Positions 27,209 through 37,716 are shown, numbered from the stretch's first letter. The stretch is DNA of 64,000 nt from Verrucomicrobiaceae bacterium E54 (GCA_022548915.1 JAKZES010000004.1:1-64000), one strand, 5' to 3'. Numbers and translations: made by a program. The notes: generated by a model not told the origin, from the letters alone.

Positions 27209-30200
27209 GCGACATCGGCAAGCCAGAGCGAGAGACGCAGGACCGGGTGATCGCCCTGTTCGTGGACGAGCTCGGCTACACCTACCTTGGCGACTGGTCG
27301 GACCGGCCGGCGAACAGCAACGTCGAGGAGGGCCTGCTGACGGCCAATCTCACCCGCCGCGGATATTCGCCGGCGGCGATCAATGGGGCGCTGGAGAAGT
27401 TGCAGAGGGAGGCGGGCAACAAGAGCCGGAAGCTCTACGACAACAACGAGGCGGTCTATGGACTGCTCCGCTACGGGGTGCAGGTGAAGACCGAGGCCGG
27501 CAAGGAGACGGAGACGGTCCACCTGATCGACTGGGAGGGCGGCGAGAACGACTTCGGCATCGCCGAAGAGGTCACGCTCAAGGGGGATCACGAACGGCGA
27601 CCGGACCTGGTGCTCTACGTGAATGGGCTCGCCCTCGGAGTGATCGAGCTGAAGAACAGCCGGGTGAGCATTGGCGATGGGATCCGCCAGCTGATCTCGA
27701 ATCAGAGGCCGGAATTCAACGACTGGTTCTTCAGCACCGTGCAGTTGGTTTTCGCCGGCAGCGACAGCGAGGGGCTGCAATACGGCACCACCGGCACGCC
27801 GGAGAAGTATTTCCTGAAGTGGAAGGAGGACGAGGAGGACGACGAAGGCTACAAGCTCGACAAGTACCTCTCGAAAATGTGCCGCAAGGACCGGCTGCTG
27901 GAGCTGATCCACGATTTCGTGCTCTTCGACGGCGGGGTGAAGAAGGTGCCGCGGGTCCACCAGTATTTCGGCGTGAAGGCCGCCCAGGAGAAGGTGAGGG
28001 CACGGGAGGGCGGCATCATCTGGCAAACCCAGGGCAGCGGGAAGAGTATCGTCATGGTCCTGCTGGCGAAGTGGATCCTGGAGAACCGGCACGACGCCCG
28101 GGTGGTGGTGGTGACCGACCGCGACGAGCTCGACAAGCAGATCGAGAAGGTGCTCAAGCAGGCCGGGGCGGTGCCCGAGACCGACGAGGTGAGGGCCACC
28201 AGCGGTCACGACTTGCGGGAGAAGCTCGGCCAGGCGAATCCGCGGCTGATCTGCTCGCTGGTCCACAAGTTCGGCGTGGCGGGCGTTGACGACTTCGACG
28301 AGTTCATCAAGGAACTCGAATCGCAGCCCAGCAAGACGGTTGGGGAGGTCTTCGTCTTCGTCGATGAATGCCACCGCACCCAGAGCGGGAAGCTGCACAA
28401 GGCGATGAAGGCGATGATGCCGAACGCGGTGTTCATCGGCTTCACGGGCACGCCGCTGCTGAAGAAGGACAAGGCGACCACGCTGGAGGTCTTCGGCCGC
28501 TACATCCACACCTACAAGTTCAGCGAGGCAGTCGAGGACGAGGTGGTCCTGGATCTGATCTACGAGGCTCGCGACATCGACCAGGTGCTGGGCTCCGAAG
28601 AGAAGATCGACGCGTGGTTCGAGGCCAAAACCAAGGGCCTGAACCAGTGGCAGCGGAATGAGCTGAAGAAGAAGTGGGGCACCATGCAGAAGGTGCTCAG
28701 CTCACGCTCGCGGATGGAGAAGGTCGTGGCCGACATCCTCTTCGATTTCAGCACAAAGGCCCGGCTCAGCAGCGAGCGGGGCAATGCGATGCTGGTGGCC
28801 GGCAGCATTTACGAGGCCTGTTGCTACTACAACCTCTTCCGCAAGACGCCGCTGAAGGACAAGTGTGCGGTGGTGACCTCCTATGACCCGAAGGCCGGTG
28901 ATGTGACACGGGAGGACACCGGGGCCGACTCGGAAACCGACCGGCAGACGATCTACCATACCTACACCGAGCTGCTGGAGGACGTCACCCCCAAGGCCGG
29001 CAAGAGCAAGACCGAAACCTATGAGGACGAGGCCAAGCGGCTTTTCACCGACGAGCCCGCCCGGATGAAGCTGCTGATTGTCGTCGACAAGCTGCTGACC
29101 GGCTTCGACGCCCCGAGCTGCACCTACCTCTACATCGACAAGTCGATGCAGGATCACGGCCTGTTCCAGGCAATCTGCCGCACCAACCGGCTCGACGGCG
29201 ACGACAAGGACTTCGGCTTCATCGTCGACTACAAGGATCTCTTCAAGAAGGTGGAGGACGCGATCTCGGTCTATTCCGAGGAACTCGACCACTCGGACGG
29301 CGGACCCGATCCCGAGGTGTTGCTGAAGGAACGTCTGAAGAAGGGAAGGGAGCGGCTGGACAACGCGATCGAGCAGTTGGCCCTGCTGTGTGAGCCGGTG
29401 GAGGCCCCGAAGGACGAGTTGCAGCACATTCGCTACTTCTGCGGCAACACCGAGATCCCCAAGGACCTGAAGGACCGGGAGCCGCAACGGACCGCCCTCT
29501 ACAAAGGTGCCGCCGGTCTGCTGCGGGCCTATGCGAACATCGCCGATGACCTCGACGCCGCCGGCTACGACGCGGCGGCCCGGAACCGGATCAAGGACCG
29601 GCTCGACCACTATGTGAAGCTCCGCGACACGATCCGCAACGCCAGCGGCGAGTCGATCGACCTCAAGGCCTACGAGGCCGACATGCGGCACCTGATCGAC
29701 ACCTACATCGAGGCACGGGACCCCAAGAAGATTTCGCCCTTTGACGACATGCCGCTGCTCGACCTGATCGTGAAGAGCGGCATTTCCAAGGCCATCGGCG
29801 GCAGGCTGAAGAATCTCAAGGGCAACAAGGACGCGATCGCCGAGACCATCGAGAACAACGTCCGCAGCAAGATCATCAAGGAGCAGCTGAACGATCCGGC
29901 GTTTTTCGCCAAGATGTCGAAGCTGCTCGACGAGATCATTGCCGAGCGGAAGCGGAAGGCCGTGGCCTACGAGAAATACCTCCAGAAGATCGCCGCCCTG
30001 GTGGGCAAGGTGCAGGCCGGGCACGAGGATGACGTTCCCGAGGCCCTGAAGAAGAGCAGGGCCGTCCGGGCGATCTACAACAACCTGCTCGACAAGACCG
30101 GCGGCAACCCAAGCGAATCCCCGGCTGCCTATTCCACCGACAAGGACGCGGCCCTGCAACGAGCGCGGGACATCGATGCCGAAGTGCGGCGGGTGAAGCG

Positions 30201-30327
30201 GGCGGACTTCCGCGGCAACCAGGCGAAGGAGAACGAGATCAAGGCGGCGATCTTCCCGCTTCTCGGTGACGACATCGACGAGGTGAACCGGATTTTCGAG
30301 ATCATCAAGCAGCAGGCGGAATACTGA
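27205..30327 (+). CDS. hsdR: Type I restriction endonuclease subunit R
   Basis: RRPDLVLYVNGLALGVIELKNS, IIWQTQGSGKSIVMVLLAKWI, FVDECHRTQSG, GFTGTPLL; GTG start overlapping zeta stop. Confidence 0.95.
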   Translation: MSDIGKPERETQDRVIALFVDELGYTYLGDWSDRPANSNVEEGLLTANLTRRGYSPAAINGALEKLQREAGNKSRKLYDNNEAVYGLLRYGVQVKTEAGKETETVHLIDWEGGENDFGIAEEVTLKGDHERRPDLVLYVNGLALGVIELKNSRVSIGDGIRQLISNQRPEFNDWFFSTVQLVFAGSDSEGLQYGTTGTPEKYFLKWKEDEEDDEGYKLDKYLSKMCRKDRLLELIHDFVLFDGGVKKVPRVHQYFGVKAAQEKVRAREGGIIWQTQGSGKSIVMVLLAKWILENRHDARVVVVTDRDELDKQIEKVLKQAGAVPETDEVRATSGHDLREKLGQANPRLICSLVHKFGVAGVDDFDEFIKELESQPSKTVGEVFVFVDECHRTQSGKLHKAMKAMMPNAVFIGFTGTPLLKKDKATTLEVFGRYIHTYKFSEAVEDEVVLDLIYEARDIDQVLGSEEKIDAWFEAKTKGLNQWQRNELKKKWGTMQKVLSSRSRMEKVVADILFDFSTKARLSSERGNAMLVAGSIYEACCYYNLFRKTPLKDKCAVVTSYDPKAGDVTREDTGADSETDRQTIYHTYTELLEDVTPKAGKSKTETYEDEAKRLFTDEPARMKLLIVVDKLLTGFDAPSCTYLYIDKSMQDHGLFQAICRTNRLDGDDKDFGFIVDYKDLFKKVEDAISVYSEELDHSDGGPDPEVLLKERLKKGRERLDNAIEQLALLCEPVEAPKDELQHIRYFCGNTEIPKDLKDREPQRTALYKGAAGLLRAYANIADDLDAAGYDAAARNRIKDRLDHYVKLRDTIRNASGESIDLKAYEADMRHLIDTYIEARDPKKISPFDDMPLLDLIVKSGISKAIGGRLKNLKGNKDAIAETIENNVRSKIIKEQLNDPAFFAKMSKLLDEIIAERKRKAVAYEKYLQKIAALVGKVQAGHEDDVPEALKKSRAVRAIYNNLLDKTGGNPSESPAAYSTDKDAALQRARDIDAEVRRVKRADFRGNQAKENEIKAAIFPLLGDDIDEVNRIFEIIKQQAEY

Positions 30328-31043
30328 TGAGCACCCGCCTCCAGATCGGCGAACTCGAGGTGGAGGTGATCCGCAAGGACATCAAGAACGTCCACCTGAG
30401 CGTGCTGCCACCGGTCGGCAAGGTCCGGCTGTCCGCTCCGGAGCACGTGAAGATCGACACTCTGCGGGTCTATGTGGTGTCCCGGCTGCAGTGGATCCGC
30501 AAGCAGCAGGAGAAGCTCAAGGGTCAGGACCGGGAGACTCCCCGGGACTACGTGGAGCGTGAGAGCCACTATCTGTGGGGAAAGCGTTATCTGCTGACGA
30601 TCGATGAAAAGGATGAGCCCCCGAAGGTCGAGCTGACCCATCGGCAGATGATCCTCCAAGTGCGTCCTGGGGCGACGCAGGCGAAGCGGGAGGAGGTTCT
30701 GGCTTCATGGTATCGGGACCGGTTGCGGGAGGCGGTGCCGCCGCTCATCGCCCGCTGGGAGCCGATGCTCGGCGTGAAGGTGAAGAGGTTCTTCATCCAG
30801 CACATGAAGACGAAGTGGGGCGGATGCAGCCCGGAGCGGGGAACGGTCCGGCTGAACAGCGAGCTGGCGAAAAAGCCACCGGAGTGCCTCGAATATCTCG
30901 TGGTGCATGAAATGGTCCACCTCCTCGAGCCGACCCACAACGATCGGTTCCTCGGCCTCATGGACCGCTTCATGCCGAACTGGCGGAGCCGGCGGGCGAC
31001 ACTGAACAGCCTACCGGTGCGGCACGAGACGTGGGGGTATTGA
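30327..31043 (+). CDS. YgjP/SprT-like (DUF45) M48-type metallopeptidase
   Basis: TKWGGCSPERGTVRLNSELAKKPPECLEYLVVHEMVHLLEPTHNDRF (HExxH). Confidence 0.85.
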   Translation: MSTRLQIGELEVEVIRKDIKNVHLSVLPPVGKVRLSAPEHVKIDTLRVYVVSRLQWIRKQQEKLKGQDRETPRDYVERESHYLWGKRYLLTIDEKDEPPKVELTHRQMILQVRPGATQAKREEVLASWYRDRLREAVPPLIARWEPMLGVKVKRFFIQHMKTKWGGCSPERGTVRLNSELAKKPPECLEYLVVHEMVHLLEPTHNDRFLGLMDRFMPNWRSRRATLNSLPVRHETWGY

Positions 31044-31078
31044 TGGGGGAGGCCAGTAGAGAATTTCCAGTATTAAGC

Positions 31079-31528
31079 ATGAAACATCCACGGGATTGGA
31101 GTCCCAACACCCTCAATTACATTGCCCTGATTCCTGCGGTGATTCTGATCTACTCTCTCATGGAAGGCGAGTTGTTCGTGCGGGCCGCAGTGGCCATCTT
31201 GGCCGGTTTTCTTGGTCCGCTCTTCCTATGCCTTGCCAGCTTGTTGTGTGGTGTCTTGTTTGATCATATTCTTGGGCAAAACACAGCTCAGGCAAGAACG
31301 ACGAAGGGTGAGCTTTCTGGATTCTTCCGCTCGTTCATCGGTCCATTCTACCTCGTGCTGATCCTCTGCATGGCCCTGCCTGTGCTTCCGAAGAACCGTG
31401 CCACACACCGCGAGGCACTCATGGATCGGGCCATCCAGAGTTTGCTGGAGGACGATGGTCCGCGGTTCAGTCCGGTCTCTATCAACGCACTGAAGGCCGA
31501 GATGCGAGAGATGGACAGCGGGGAGTAG
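31079..31528 (+). CDS. Hypothetical membrane protein
   Basis: Several hydrophobic segments; ORF open from 31031. Confidence 0.55.
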   Translation: MKHPRDWSPNTLNYIALIPAVILIYSLMEGELFVRAAVAILAGFLGPLFLCLASLLCGVLFDHILGQNTAQARTTKGELSGFFRSFIGPFYLVLILCMALPVLPKNRATHREALMDRAIQSLLEDDGPRFSPVSINALKAEMREMDSGE

Positions 31529-31754
31529 GAGGGCCAGGAAGTAGACGCTTTGGCATGACCGCAGCGAGCGACTCATTCGTTCATAGCGATTAGAATGACA
31601 GGAATGGATCAATGGGTTGCAGCGCGGCCCGCGTAGGCGGCTTGTTGGTCGGTAACCGCGAGGGGAGGAGTTGGAGCATTGGCTTGCCAAATACCGATCA
31701 GCCACTGCTCCAGTGGGGCGGTAGGCCCTGACAATTTCGGATGAGTCAGGGAGC

Positions 31755-31890
31755 GGGACCAGGCTCCGACTCTCTACGGGTTTGCTCCAGTCGGTCTCTG
31801 CACGGCTGCGCCGTGCAGCAGCCCTCCTCCGCAAACCGTAGAGAGTCACGAGCGGTCCCTCTGATAGCTGCCGGCTATCGCCGGCAGCTA
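31755..31890. other. Multi-hairpin element beside gpII-like rep gene (candidate replication origin)
   Basis: GACTCTCTACGGGTTTGC (31768-31785)/GCAAACCGTAGAGAGTC (31831-31847) enclosing CTGCACGG-CTGCG-CCGTGCAG (31798-31818); outer GGGACC/GGTCCC; adjacent TAGCTGCCGG-CTATCG-CCGGCAGCTA (31865-31890). Confidence 0.5.
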
Positions 31891-31953
31891 CGCTTGACCC
31901 TATTCCTCGTTGATGGGGAGGATGGTGGGTCTGCTGGTAGGAGGGTTAGGGAT

Positions 31954-32985
31954 TCAGGCTGGGTCGTCGGCGTAGAGGTCTGCGACCAAGCCTTGGGGAG
32001 GCCACTCGGGCGGAAAAATCTCCGCGAAGTCGATTTCAAGGTCGTTGAGCTGTGTGGCAGCAATGGCCGCAAGCATCCTCCTCCCCGTATCGCCCCTTGT
32101 GTAATTCTGCCTACAGAAGTTCGAGAAACCACTGAGCAGATCCACACCGTCGGTCAACGTAACGCCCTGTCGGGCGAGGTCGGCCAGAAGGGTTACCATG
32201 TAGGCCTGCAGGCGGCTAAGGCGGAAGTGGCCCTGCGGGCAGCGGGCCTGCAGGGAGCGGACGGAGGGAAACCCGAGCATGATCCCTCGGAATGCCTCGT
32301 AGCAGCGGTCGAACTGCAGCCAGGTCGGGAATTCGTCGTCGCCCGGACCGAGCAGCTCCTTCAGCACATGCTTGCGGAGTTTGATCTCAAAGCGGACCAC
32401 ATCGCCGGGAATGTGGTCTCTCTCAAGACGCTTGTCGTAGGCCCCGATCTCGAGGTTGGTGCCTCGGAGCTGGATCCCCGACCGGTCCCCTCGAACCTTC
32501 CATTCGACCGCATCCGCCTGGATCCGTGGGTGGCGGGCGTTGCGGAAGCAGGTGAAGAATTGTTGGGCGGAAACGCCTGGCCACCGGACCTGAAGGGTGA
32601 GGTGGAGATACACGAACTGGAGGGGGATGGAAGTCAGATGGACCGGAGAGATCTCGGAGACCAGCTCGGCCACGCGTGCAAGGGCTCGGTCGAGCTCCGC
32701 CTGTGAGGTGGGCAACCGGGCGTTATGACCGTAGAGCAGGTTGGGGAGGCTGACCTTGAAGCCGTCGATGACGTCGTTGTAGCCATAGACGGTCAGGTAT
32801 TTCTTGGGGGCAATCATCCGCTTGAGGACGAACTTGGAACGGTGTTCACCCTGGTAAGTGACGGGTTTCTGGGGCAGGAACTCCCATCCCTCATGGTTGT
32901 CCAACTGGGACTCCATGCGGTTGAGGGGAATGACCCCATTCCGGCAGGGGGAGGGTCCAAAGTTGGCGATGGTTGTATCGTTCAT
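31954..32985 (-). CDS. Putative phage/plasmid replication protein (filamentous-phage gpII/CRI-like)
   Basis: SLPNLLYGHNARLPTSQAELDRALARVAELV, QLRGTNLEIGAYDKRLE, VVRFEIKLRKHVLKELLG arrangement resembles gpII-type Rep proteins. Confidence 0.55.
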   Translation of the reverse strand: MNDTTIANFGPSPCRNGVIPLNRMESQLDNHEGWEFLPQKPVTYQGEHRSKFVLKRMIAPKKYLTVYGYNDVIDGFKVSLPNLLYGHNARLPTSQAELDRALARVAELVSEISPVHLTSIPLQFVYLHLTLQVRWPGVSAQQFFTCFRNARHPRIQADAVEWKVRGDRSGIQLRGTNLEIGAYDKRLERDHIPGDVVRFEIKLRKHVLKELLGPGDDEFPTWLQFDRCYEAFRGIMLGFPSVRSLQARCPQGHFRLSRLQAYMVTLLADLARQGVTLTDGVDLLSGFSNFCRQNYTRGDTGRRMLAAIAATQLNDLEIDFAEIFPPEWPPQGLVADLYADDPA

Positions 32986-33141
32986 GGTCTTGAAGGGGGG
33001 ATTGATGAGCTGACGGGAATGTACGAATGCAAAAATGCAGACGAGTTACCCTATATTAGTAGAAATCGATCGAATGAAGGTATCGAGTTTGGGCAGCGCC
33101 GGCGGCGTTGAAGCGGGGCCCCACCGCTACCGGCGGTTGAT

Positions 33142-34242
33142 TCAGACGGCGACCTCGGTTTCGACTTCACCGGGGCGGCGGAAGATGTAGGGCATCTCAC
33201 GGACACGCATTTCGTCAGGCCAGCGGCCCCAGTAGCCGATCCGGCCGCCGCCGAGACGGAGCTCACGACCGTCGTCGATTTGCCTTGCCCCCAACCCTTG
33301 AATGAAGAAGGGGATACGCAGGATTCGGCACTGGGTTTGTAAACTGCGGACCCAATCCAGATTGAACGGGCGTGCGTACTCGCCGGATTCGCCACCCACT
33401 ACCACCCAGTCGATGCCGGTGAGATCGACCACCACTTTTTCCACGAGTGGTTCAAAACAGACGGCTTTGAACCCGGGGACATTCCGCAGTTCATCGACAA
33501 GGTAGGCGGTGGCTTGGTTCGTCACCGAGGTCATCGACATAAGGTTGCCCGGCCAGAGCTTGCCGTGTTCGGTCCGAAGCCAAGCAGCGAAATCTGCCAT
33601 GCGGCTGGGCCGCTTCGTCATCCAGATCCAGTTGTGGCGGGAGCCGGGCTCGCTGTCGACGTTGTGGATGATCTCTTCACTGAGAAAGGAGAACGGGATT
33701 GCCTCGCTCAACGCGTCGCCCATGGACGAGATGAGGATCGTCCGGGACAGGTTGCTGAGCCAGGGCTTACCACCGCGAGCCTGTCCGCGAAGATCCGACC
33801 AAAGGCTGGCGTTTTCCATCCGCCCGGGCATGGGGGTGACGTTCTCGAAGATCGGCAAACGTTCTTTGTCACCCGTGGCATTGGAAGCCACAAACCTGGA
33901 GTCGTGATCGGCAATCTTGACGCCGGCGAAGCAGCGGAAGGGCTCAAGAATCCACCGCTCGAACCAAGAATAGTGGATCTTGGGAAACTCTTCGTTCAGG
34001 CGGTCGATGATTTGATACCGAGCATGCAGTATCGAAGTTCCGGTTTGGTAGGATGCCAAAACGCGTTCGACGCGGGTACGGAGTTCGTCGGCATGCATAG
34101 AAATGCGCTGTCCGATACCCGAAACAAGACCCGGGATGATTTCGGATGGGTGCGGCCACAACTCGCAGCCGTCGCATCCGACGATGGGGTTCACAGTATT
34201 GTCACAGATGGGGATTCTGGTTTGTCTTGGTAGAGTATTCAT
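33142..34242 (-). CDS. DUF5131 (phage Gp37/Gp68-like) family protein
   Basis: NPIVGCDGCELWP, WIWMTKRPSRMADFAAWL, LMSMTSVTNQATAYLVDELRNVPG, VGGESGEYARPFNLDWVRSLQTQC. Confidence 0.78.
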   Translation of the reverse strand: MNTLPRQTRIPICDNTVNPIVGCDGCELWPHPSEIIPGLVSGIGQRISMHADELRTRVERVLASYQTGTSILHARYQIIDRLNEEFPKIHYSWFERWILEPFRCFAGVKIADHDSRFVASNATGDKERLPIFENVTPMPGRMENASLWSDLRGQARGGKPWLSNLSRTILISSMGDALSEAIPFSFLSEEIIHNVDSEPGSRHNWIWMTKRPSRMADFAAWLRTEHGKLWPGNLMSMTSVTNQATAYLVDELRNVPGFKAVCFEPLVEKVVVDLTGIDWVVVGGESGEYARPFNLDWVRSLQTQCRILRIPFFIQGLGARQIDDGRELRLGGGRIGYWGRWPDEMRVREMPYIFRRPGEVETEVAV

Positions 34243-34551
34243 TTCGTTTCGTTGGTTAGTGCCCGCGGGACGACGCTGTGCGCCATGGAGAGGCAATCAG
34301 CCAATTGCTGGTGGGTGTCCCTAAGGCGGGACAGTCCTCTCCCCGGCGGCTTTAGGTCCGCCCTCGTCGAGCCAAGTGTGAGGGCTTCAGCCCTCGGTAA
34401 TCTCCTTAGTGGCACTCGGGACACGGGGGGCGCTGCCCCCGGTCCGTCGTGATCTCGATCATCAAAAAGGGCGCTTCCGAAGCGGACCCTGGATCCACAC
34501 ATTTCCCAGTGGAGGGGATCTCACTGTTGGCCCGTTTGCCGGGCATCATCA

Positions 34552-34752
34552 TTACTCCGGAAGGTAGTCCTCCCGGGATCTCAACCAGGCCTCCACGCTG
34601 GGGCGACTGAACCTCACGGACCGTCTCTTCCCCCTGGGGAGGTTGATGACGGGCAATCCGTGATCGCGGATCAGCACCTCGATGCGTTCGGGCCGGATAC
34701 GGAGCCAACGGGCGATTTCGCGCCGAGTCAGCAGCCTGTCTGGTCTTTCCAT
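34552..34752 (-). CDS. Excisionase/MerR-like HTH protein
   Basis: LLTRREIARWLRIRPERIEVLIRDHGLPVINLPRGKRRSVRFSRPSVEAWL. Confidence 0.68.
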   Translation of the reverse strand: MERPDRLLTRREIARWLRIRPERIEVLIRDHGLPVINLPRGKRRSVRFSRPSVEAWLRSREDYLPE

Positions 34753-34935
34753 ACCATTGCTCCGGACACGCAGTGCAGCCCACCCCAACCGCGGGGAGGG
34801 CCTTCTGCTGATTCCGGGGATTTGGAGGCATGGAAATCACAGTGACAGAGGTCCCCTACGCCCGGAAGTTGAAGAGGTCAAAAGAAAACACAGAAAAACT
34901 TATGTGCCGAGGCCCCATTCGTGCTATTTTACCGC

Positions 34936-35296
34936 CGTGAGCCGCTACAAACCATTTAGTGTCAGTCTTCTGCCCGAACGGATCGAGATGATCGAAGCCC
35001 GTGCGAGGGAGCTTGGGCTTTCCAAGTCGAAGTACTTGCAGGCACTCGTCGATGCCGACATCGATGTCGGCCTGCTGGACTGCACCGTTGACGCCAAAGG
35101 CGGGAAGCCGGTGGTTACATTGAAGGACGGGGTGAGCGTGGTCGTGCTGGACAAGGCCGCGGTCGAGTCGTTGAGTGTGGACCTAATCGAGAATGCGGTT
35201 CGCACCCTGGGTCGCATCTACCCGGATCTGAGGATGAGCTCGCTGGCGAATCCCATCCGTAAGACGGCCACCCAAGTCGTGAAGGAGAAGCGATGA
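34936..35296 (+). CDS. Small RHH-like protein upstream of integrase
   Basis: FSVSLLPERIEMIEARARELGLSKSKYLQALVD; GTG start; overlaps integrase start by 4 nt. Confidence 0.6.
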
Positions 35297-36537
35297 GCCA
35301 AAAGACGGGAAAGCCCTACAAGATCATCAAAGACGGTAGCGTCTCGGTGAGAATCTACCGGAACTTCATGGCTGGGAAGTTCCGCTTTCAAGTCGCCTGG
35401 AACGAAGGTGGTCGCACCATCGCCAAGACCCGGACCAAGGAGGCAGACGCCATCGACCTGGCAGAGAAAGTGGCCGCGAGGCTGGCGGATCACGGTAGCG
35501 CGAAGAAGCAGGTGGTCTCGGGCCGCAGCTACCAGGCACTGCGCCGGCTGCAGGACCTTGCCGACGGTGACGTTCACGCCCTGCTGTCCGAGCTGGAAGC
35601 TGCGAAGAAGCACCTCGGCCAGGCCAACTGGATCGAAGCGGCACGATTTTGGAAGATGCACGCACCTGAGAATTTCAAGGAGAGGATGGTCTCCGAGGTG
35701 TTCGAGGAATACATGGAGCTCATCGCCGACAAGCCGCAGAAGGCCCGAAGCGGTATCCGCTCCAAGGTGAAGAAGTTCACCGATCGGTTCGGTGGCGAAC
35801 TCATCGGGCTGGTGACCACGAAGGACTTCGAGAAGTGGTTCCGTCAGCTACCGGGCACGAAGAACTACGCCAACAAGGTCCGGGCCGAGCTGGTGACCTT
35901 TTTCCGGAAGGCCCAGGTCTGGGGCTACCTACCGGAAGGGGAAGTCGTCCCCGCCAAGATCGCACCCCACCGGCTTGAGAAGAAGGAGCCGGCAATTTTC
36001 AGCGTCGAGAAGGCCCAGGAGGTTCTCGGCAAGGTCCGGGACGACTGCGTGCCGTATGTGGCGATTGGGCTCTTCGCCGGCCTGCGGCCATTCGAGCTCG
36101 CCTGCCCGGGTGAGACTCGCTCCCTTCGCTGGGAGGACATCGATTTCGAGAAGGGCTACATCAAGGTCCGGGCCGAGGTGGATGGAAAGAACCGCATCGC
36201 CCGTTGGGTGAAGATGAGCGCGAACCTGATGGAATGGCTGCTGCCGTATCGCAAGCTCGAGGGCAAGGTGGCGATGACCCGGGCCGCCGTGATCGTGAGC
36301 AAGGACCTGCGGGACAAGGGCGTGATCAAGGATTGGCCATGCGACGTCATGCGCCACTCGTTCTGCAGCTACCTGCTGGCCAAGGAGCAGAACATCGGCC
36401 TCGTCGCCGAGCAGGCCGGCAACAGCCCGGAAATGATCCGGAAGCACTACCGCCGCCCCCTGACCCAGGAGGAAGGCGAGGCCTGGTTCGAGATCCGCCC
36501 CGACCATGGGGAGGCGGAGGGAGCCGAGGTGGCGTGA
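35293..36537 (+). CDS. int: Tyrosine-type site-specific recombinase (island integrase)
   Basis: IGLFAGLRPFE, CDVMRHSFCSYLLAKEQNIGLVAEQAGNSPEMIRKHYRR; about 1.2 kb inside the right att repeat. Confidence 0.85.
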   Translation: MSQKTGKPYKIIKDGSVSVRIYRNFMAGKFRFQVAWNEGGRTIAKTRTKEADAIDLAEKVAARLADHGSAKKQVVSGRSYQALRRLQDLADGDVHALLSELEAAKKHLGQANWIEAARFWKMHAPENFKERMVSEVFEEYMELIADKPQKARSGIRSKVKKFTDRFGGELIGLVTTKDFEKWFRQLPGTKNYANKVRAELVTFFRKAQVWGYLPEGEVVPAKIAPHRLEKKEPAIFSVEKAQEVLGKVRDDCVPYVAIGLFAGLRPFELACPGETRSLRWEDIDFEKGYIKVRAEVDGKNRIARWVKMSANLMEWLLPYRKLEGKVAMTRAAVIVSKDLRDKGVIKDWPCDVMRHSFCSYLLAKEQNIGLVAEQAGNSPEMIRKHYRRPLTQEEGEAWFEIRPDHGEAEGAEVA

Positions 36538-36588
36538 GCGATGAATCGCTCGATTTGAATGCAGTGCCGACCGGGGGCATAATCCGGC

Positions 36589-37539
36589 ATGAGCGCCGCC
36601 AACACGGAGGATTGGAAGGAATTGCAGCAGAAGCTATCAGATGCATTCACCACTGATGGGATCATTGGCAAGCGGGTGGGACATATTCTCGACGCCGAGG
36701 CCAGATACGGGGAGTTCGTGGAGACAAATTTTCGAGGGGTTGGGCTGCTTTCACATGCCTTTCAGGAGTTCTACATGGACACGATCGAGCTCGCGGCCGC
36801 GGGATGGGAAGAGCAAGGGCGAGATCCGACACCGGCCACCTACACGGAGGTGTGGCTTTGGCATCTCGCGAACTTCCGGAGTGTCCGGGCTGTCGATATC
36901 CTCTTTCACAACGGGTACCCGATGGATGGGCTCACCCGGCTGCGGCACCTCAAGGAATCTGCCCTCCTGCTTGGTGGAATGCTCTCCGGGCTGACCAATT
37001 ACACGAAGCTGAAAGCGTGGGAGACACCCGACGGCCAGCAAACCGCAGCGCCAACTGATCAACGCCGGCGAAGGGAGATAATGGCCGAGGAACGCCGTGT
37101 CCTCGGCCTCATGATCCGAGCAGAATCAGGAATTCCCAGTGATGATCTCGATGAGCTTCGGATCTGGGAGAGCTTCTTCAATATGGAGGTGCATGGTGCT
37201 TTACTCACCCAGGTCCTCGAGCATGGTCCAACTGTTCTGGGGAGGGACACGATGTCGGTCGCACCGAAGCCCCGGAACGACTCGATAGGTATGTTCATGA
37301 ATCGAATGTGTGAAGTCGCATGGATGTTGCACCGGACCCTACCGATTCTGCAGCTCTCGGATCGCCGCTTTGACTCCTCATGGGAGCAAAAGTGGACGCT
37401 GCTCGACGAGAATTTCCTCGCCATGGAGCAGTCACTCGCTGATCTGGGGAAAGAGATCGGGAACGTGCTCATTCGATTCATCGAAGAGAAACTCCCCTTC
37501 GATCACCAGGCCTGCTTCGACACTCACGTCCGCGCCTGA
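36589..37539 (+). CDS. Hypothetical protein between integrase and attR
   Basis: 316-aa ORF, no recognised domain. Confidence 0.6.
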   Translation: MSAANTEDWKELQQKLSDAFTTDGIIGKRVGHILDAEARYGEFVETNFRGVGLLSHAFQEFYMDTIELAAAGWEEQGRDPTPATYTEVWLWHLANFRSVRAVDILFHNGYPMDGLTRLRHLKESALLLGGMLSGLTNYTKLKAWETPDGQQTAAPTDQRRRREIMAEERRVLGLMIRAESGIPSDDLDELRIWESFFNMEVHGALLTQVLEHGPTVLGRDTMSVAPKPRNDSIGMFMNRMCEVAWMLHRTLPILQLSDRRFDSSWEQKWTLLDENFLAMEQSLADLGKEIGNVLIRFIEEKLPFDHQACFDTHVRA

Positions 37540-37716
37540 AGACCGGTTGGGAGCTCTGCCCGCAGCTGTCCGGGCCTCAAAAAATTCAAATGGAATCGGG
37601 GTACAAGCGGGGCAATATGTGGCAGAAATGCACTTCGAGTGACGCCGCAGTACGCCGTCGCTAAGCGCTGAACGTCTGTCAGTTGCGACGAGAACGAGCC
37701 TTCCATGATGAGTGGC

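Noticed and set aside
28702-30159. Long minus-strand ORFs opposite hsdR (also 27070-28509)
   Set aside because: Shadow ORFs in GC-rich DNA; the + strand encodes a clear HsdR with conserved motifs
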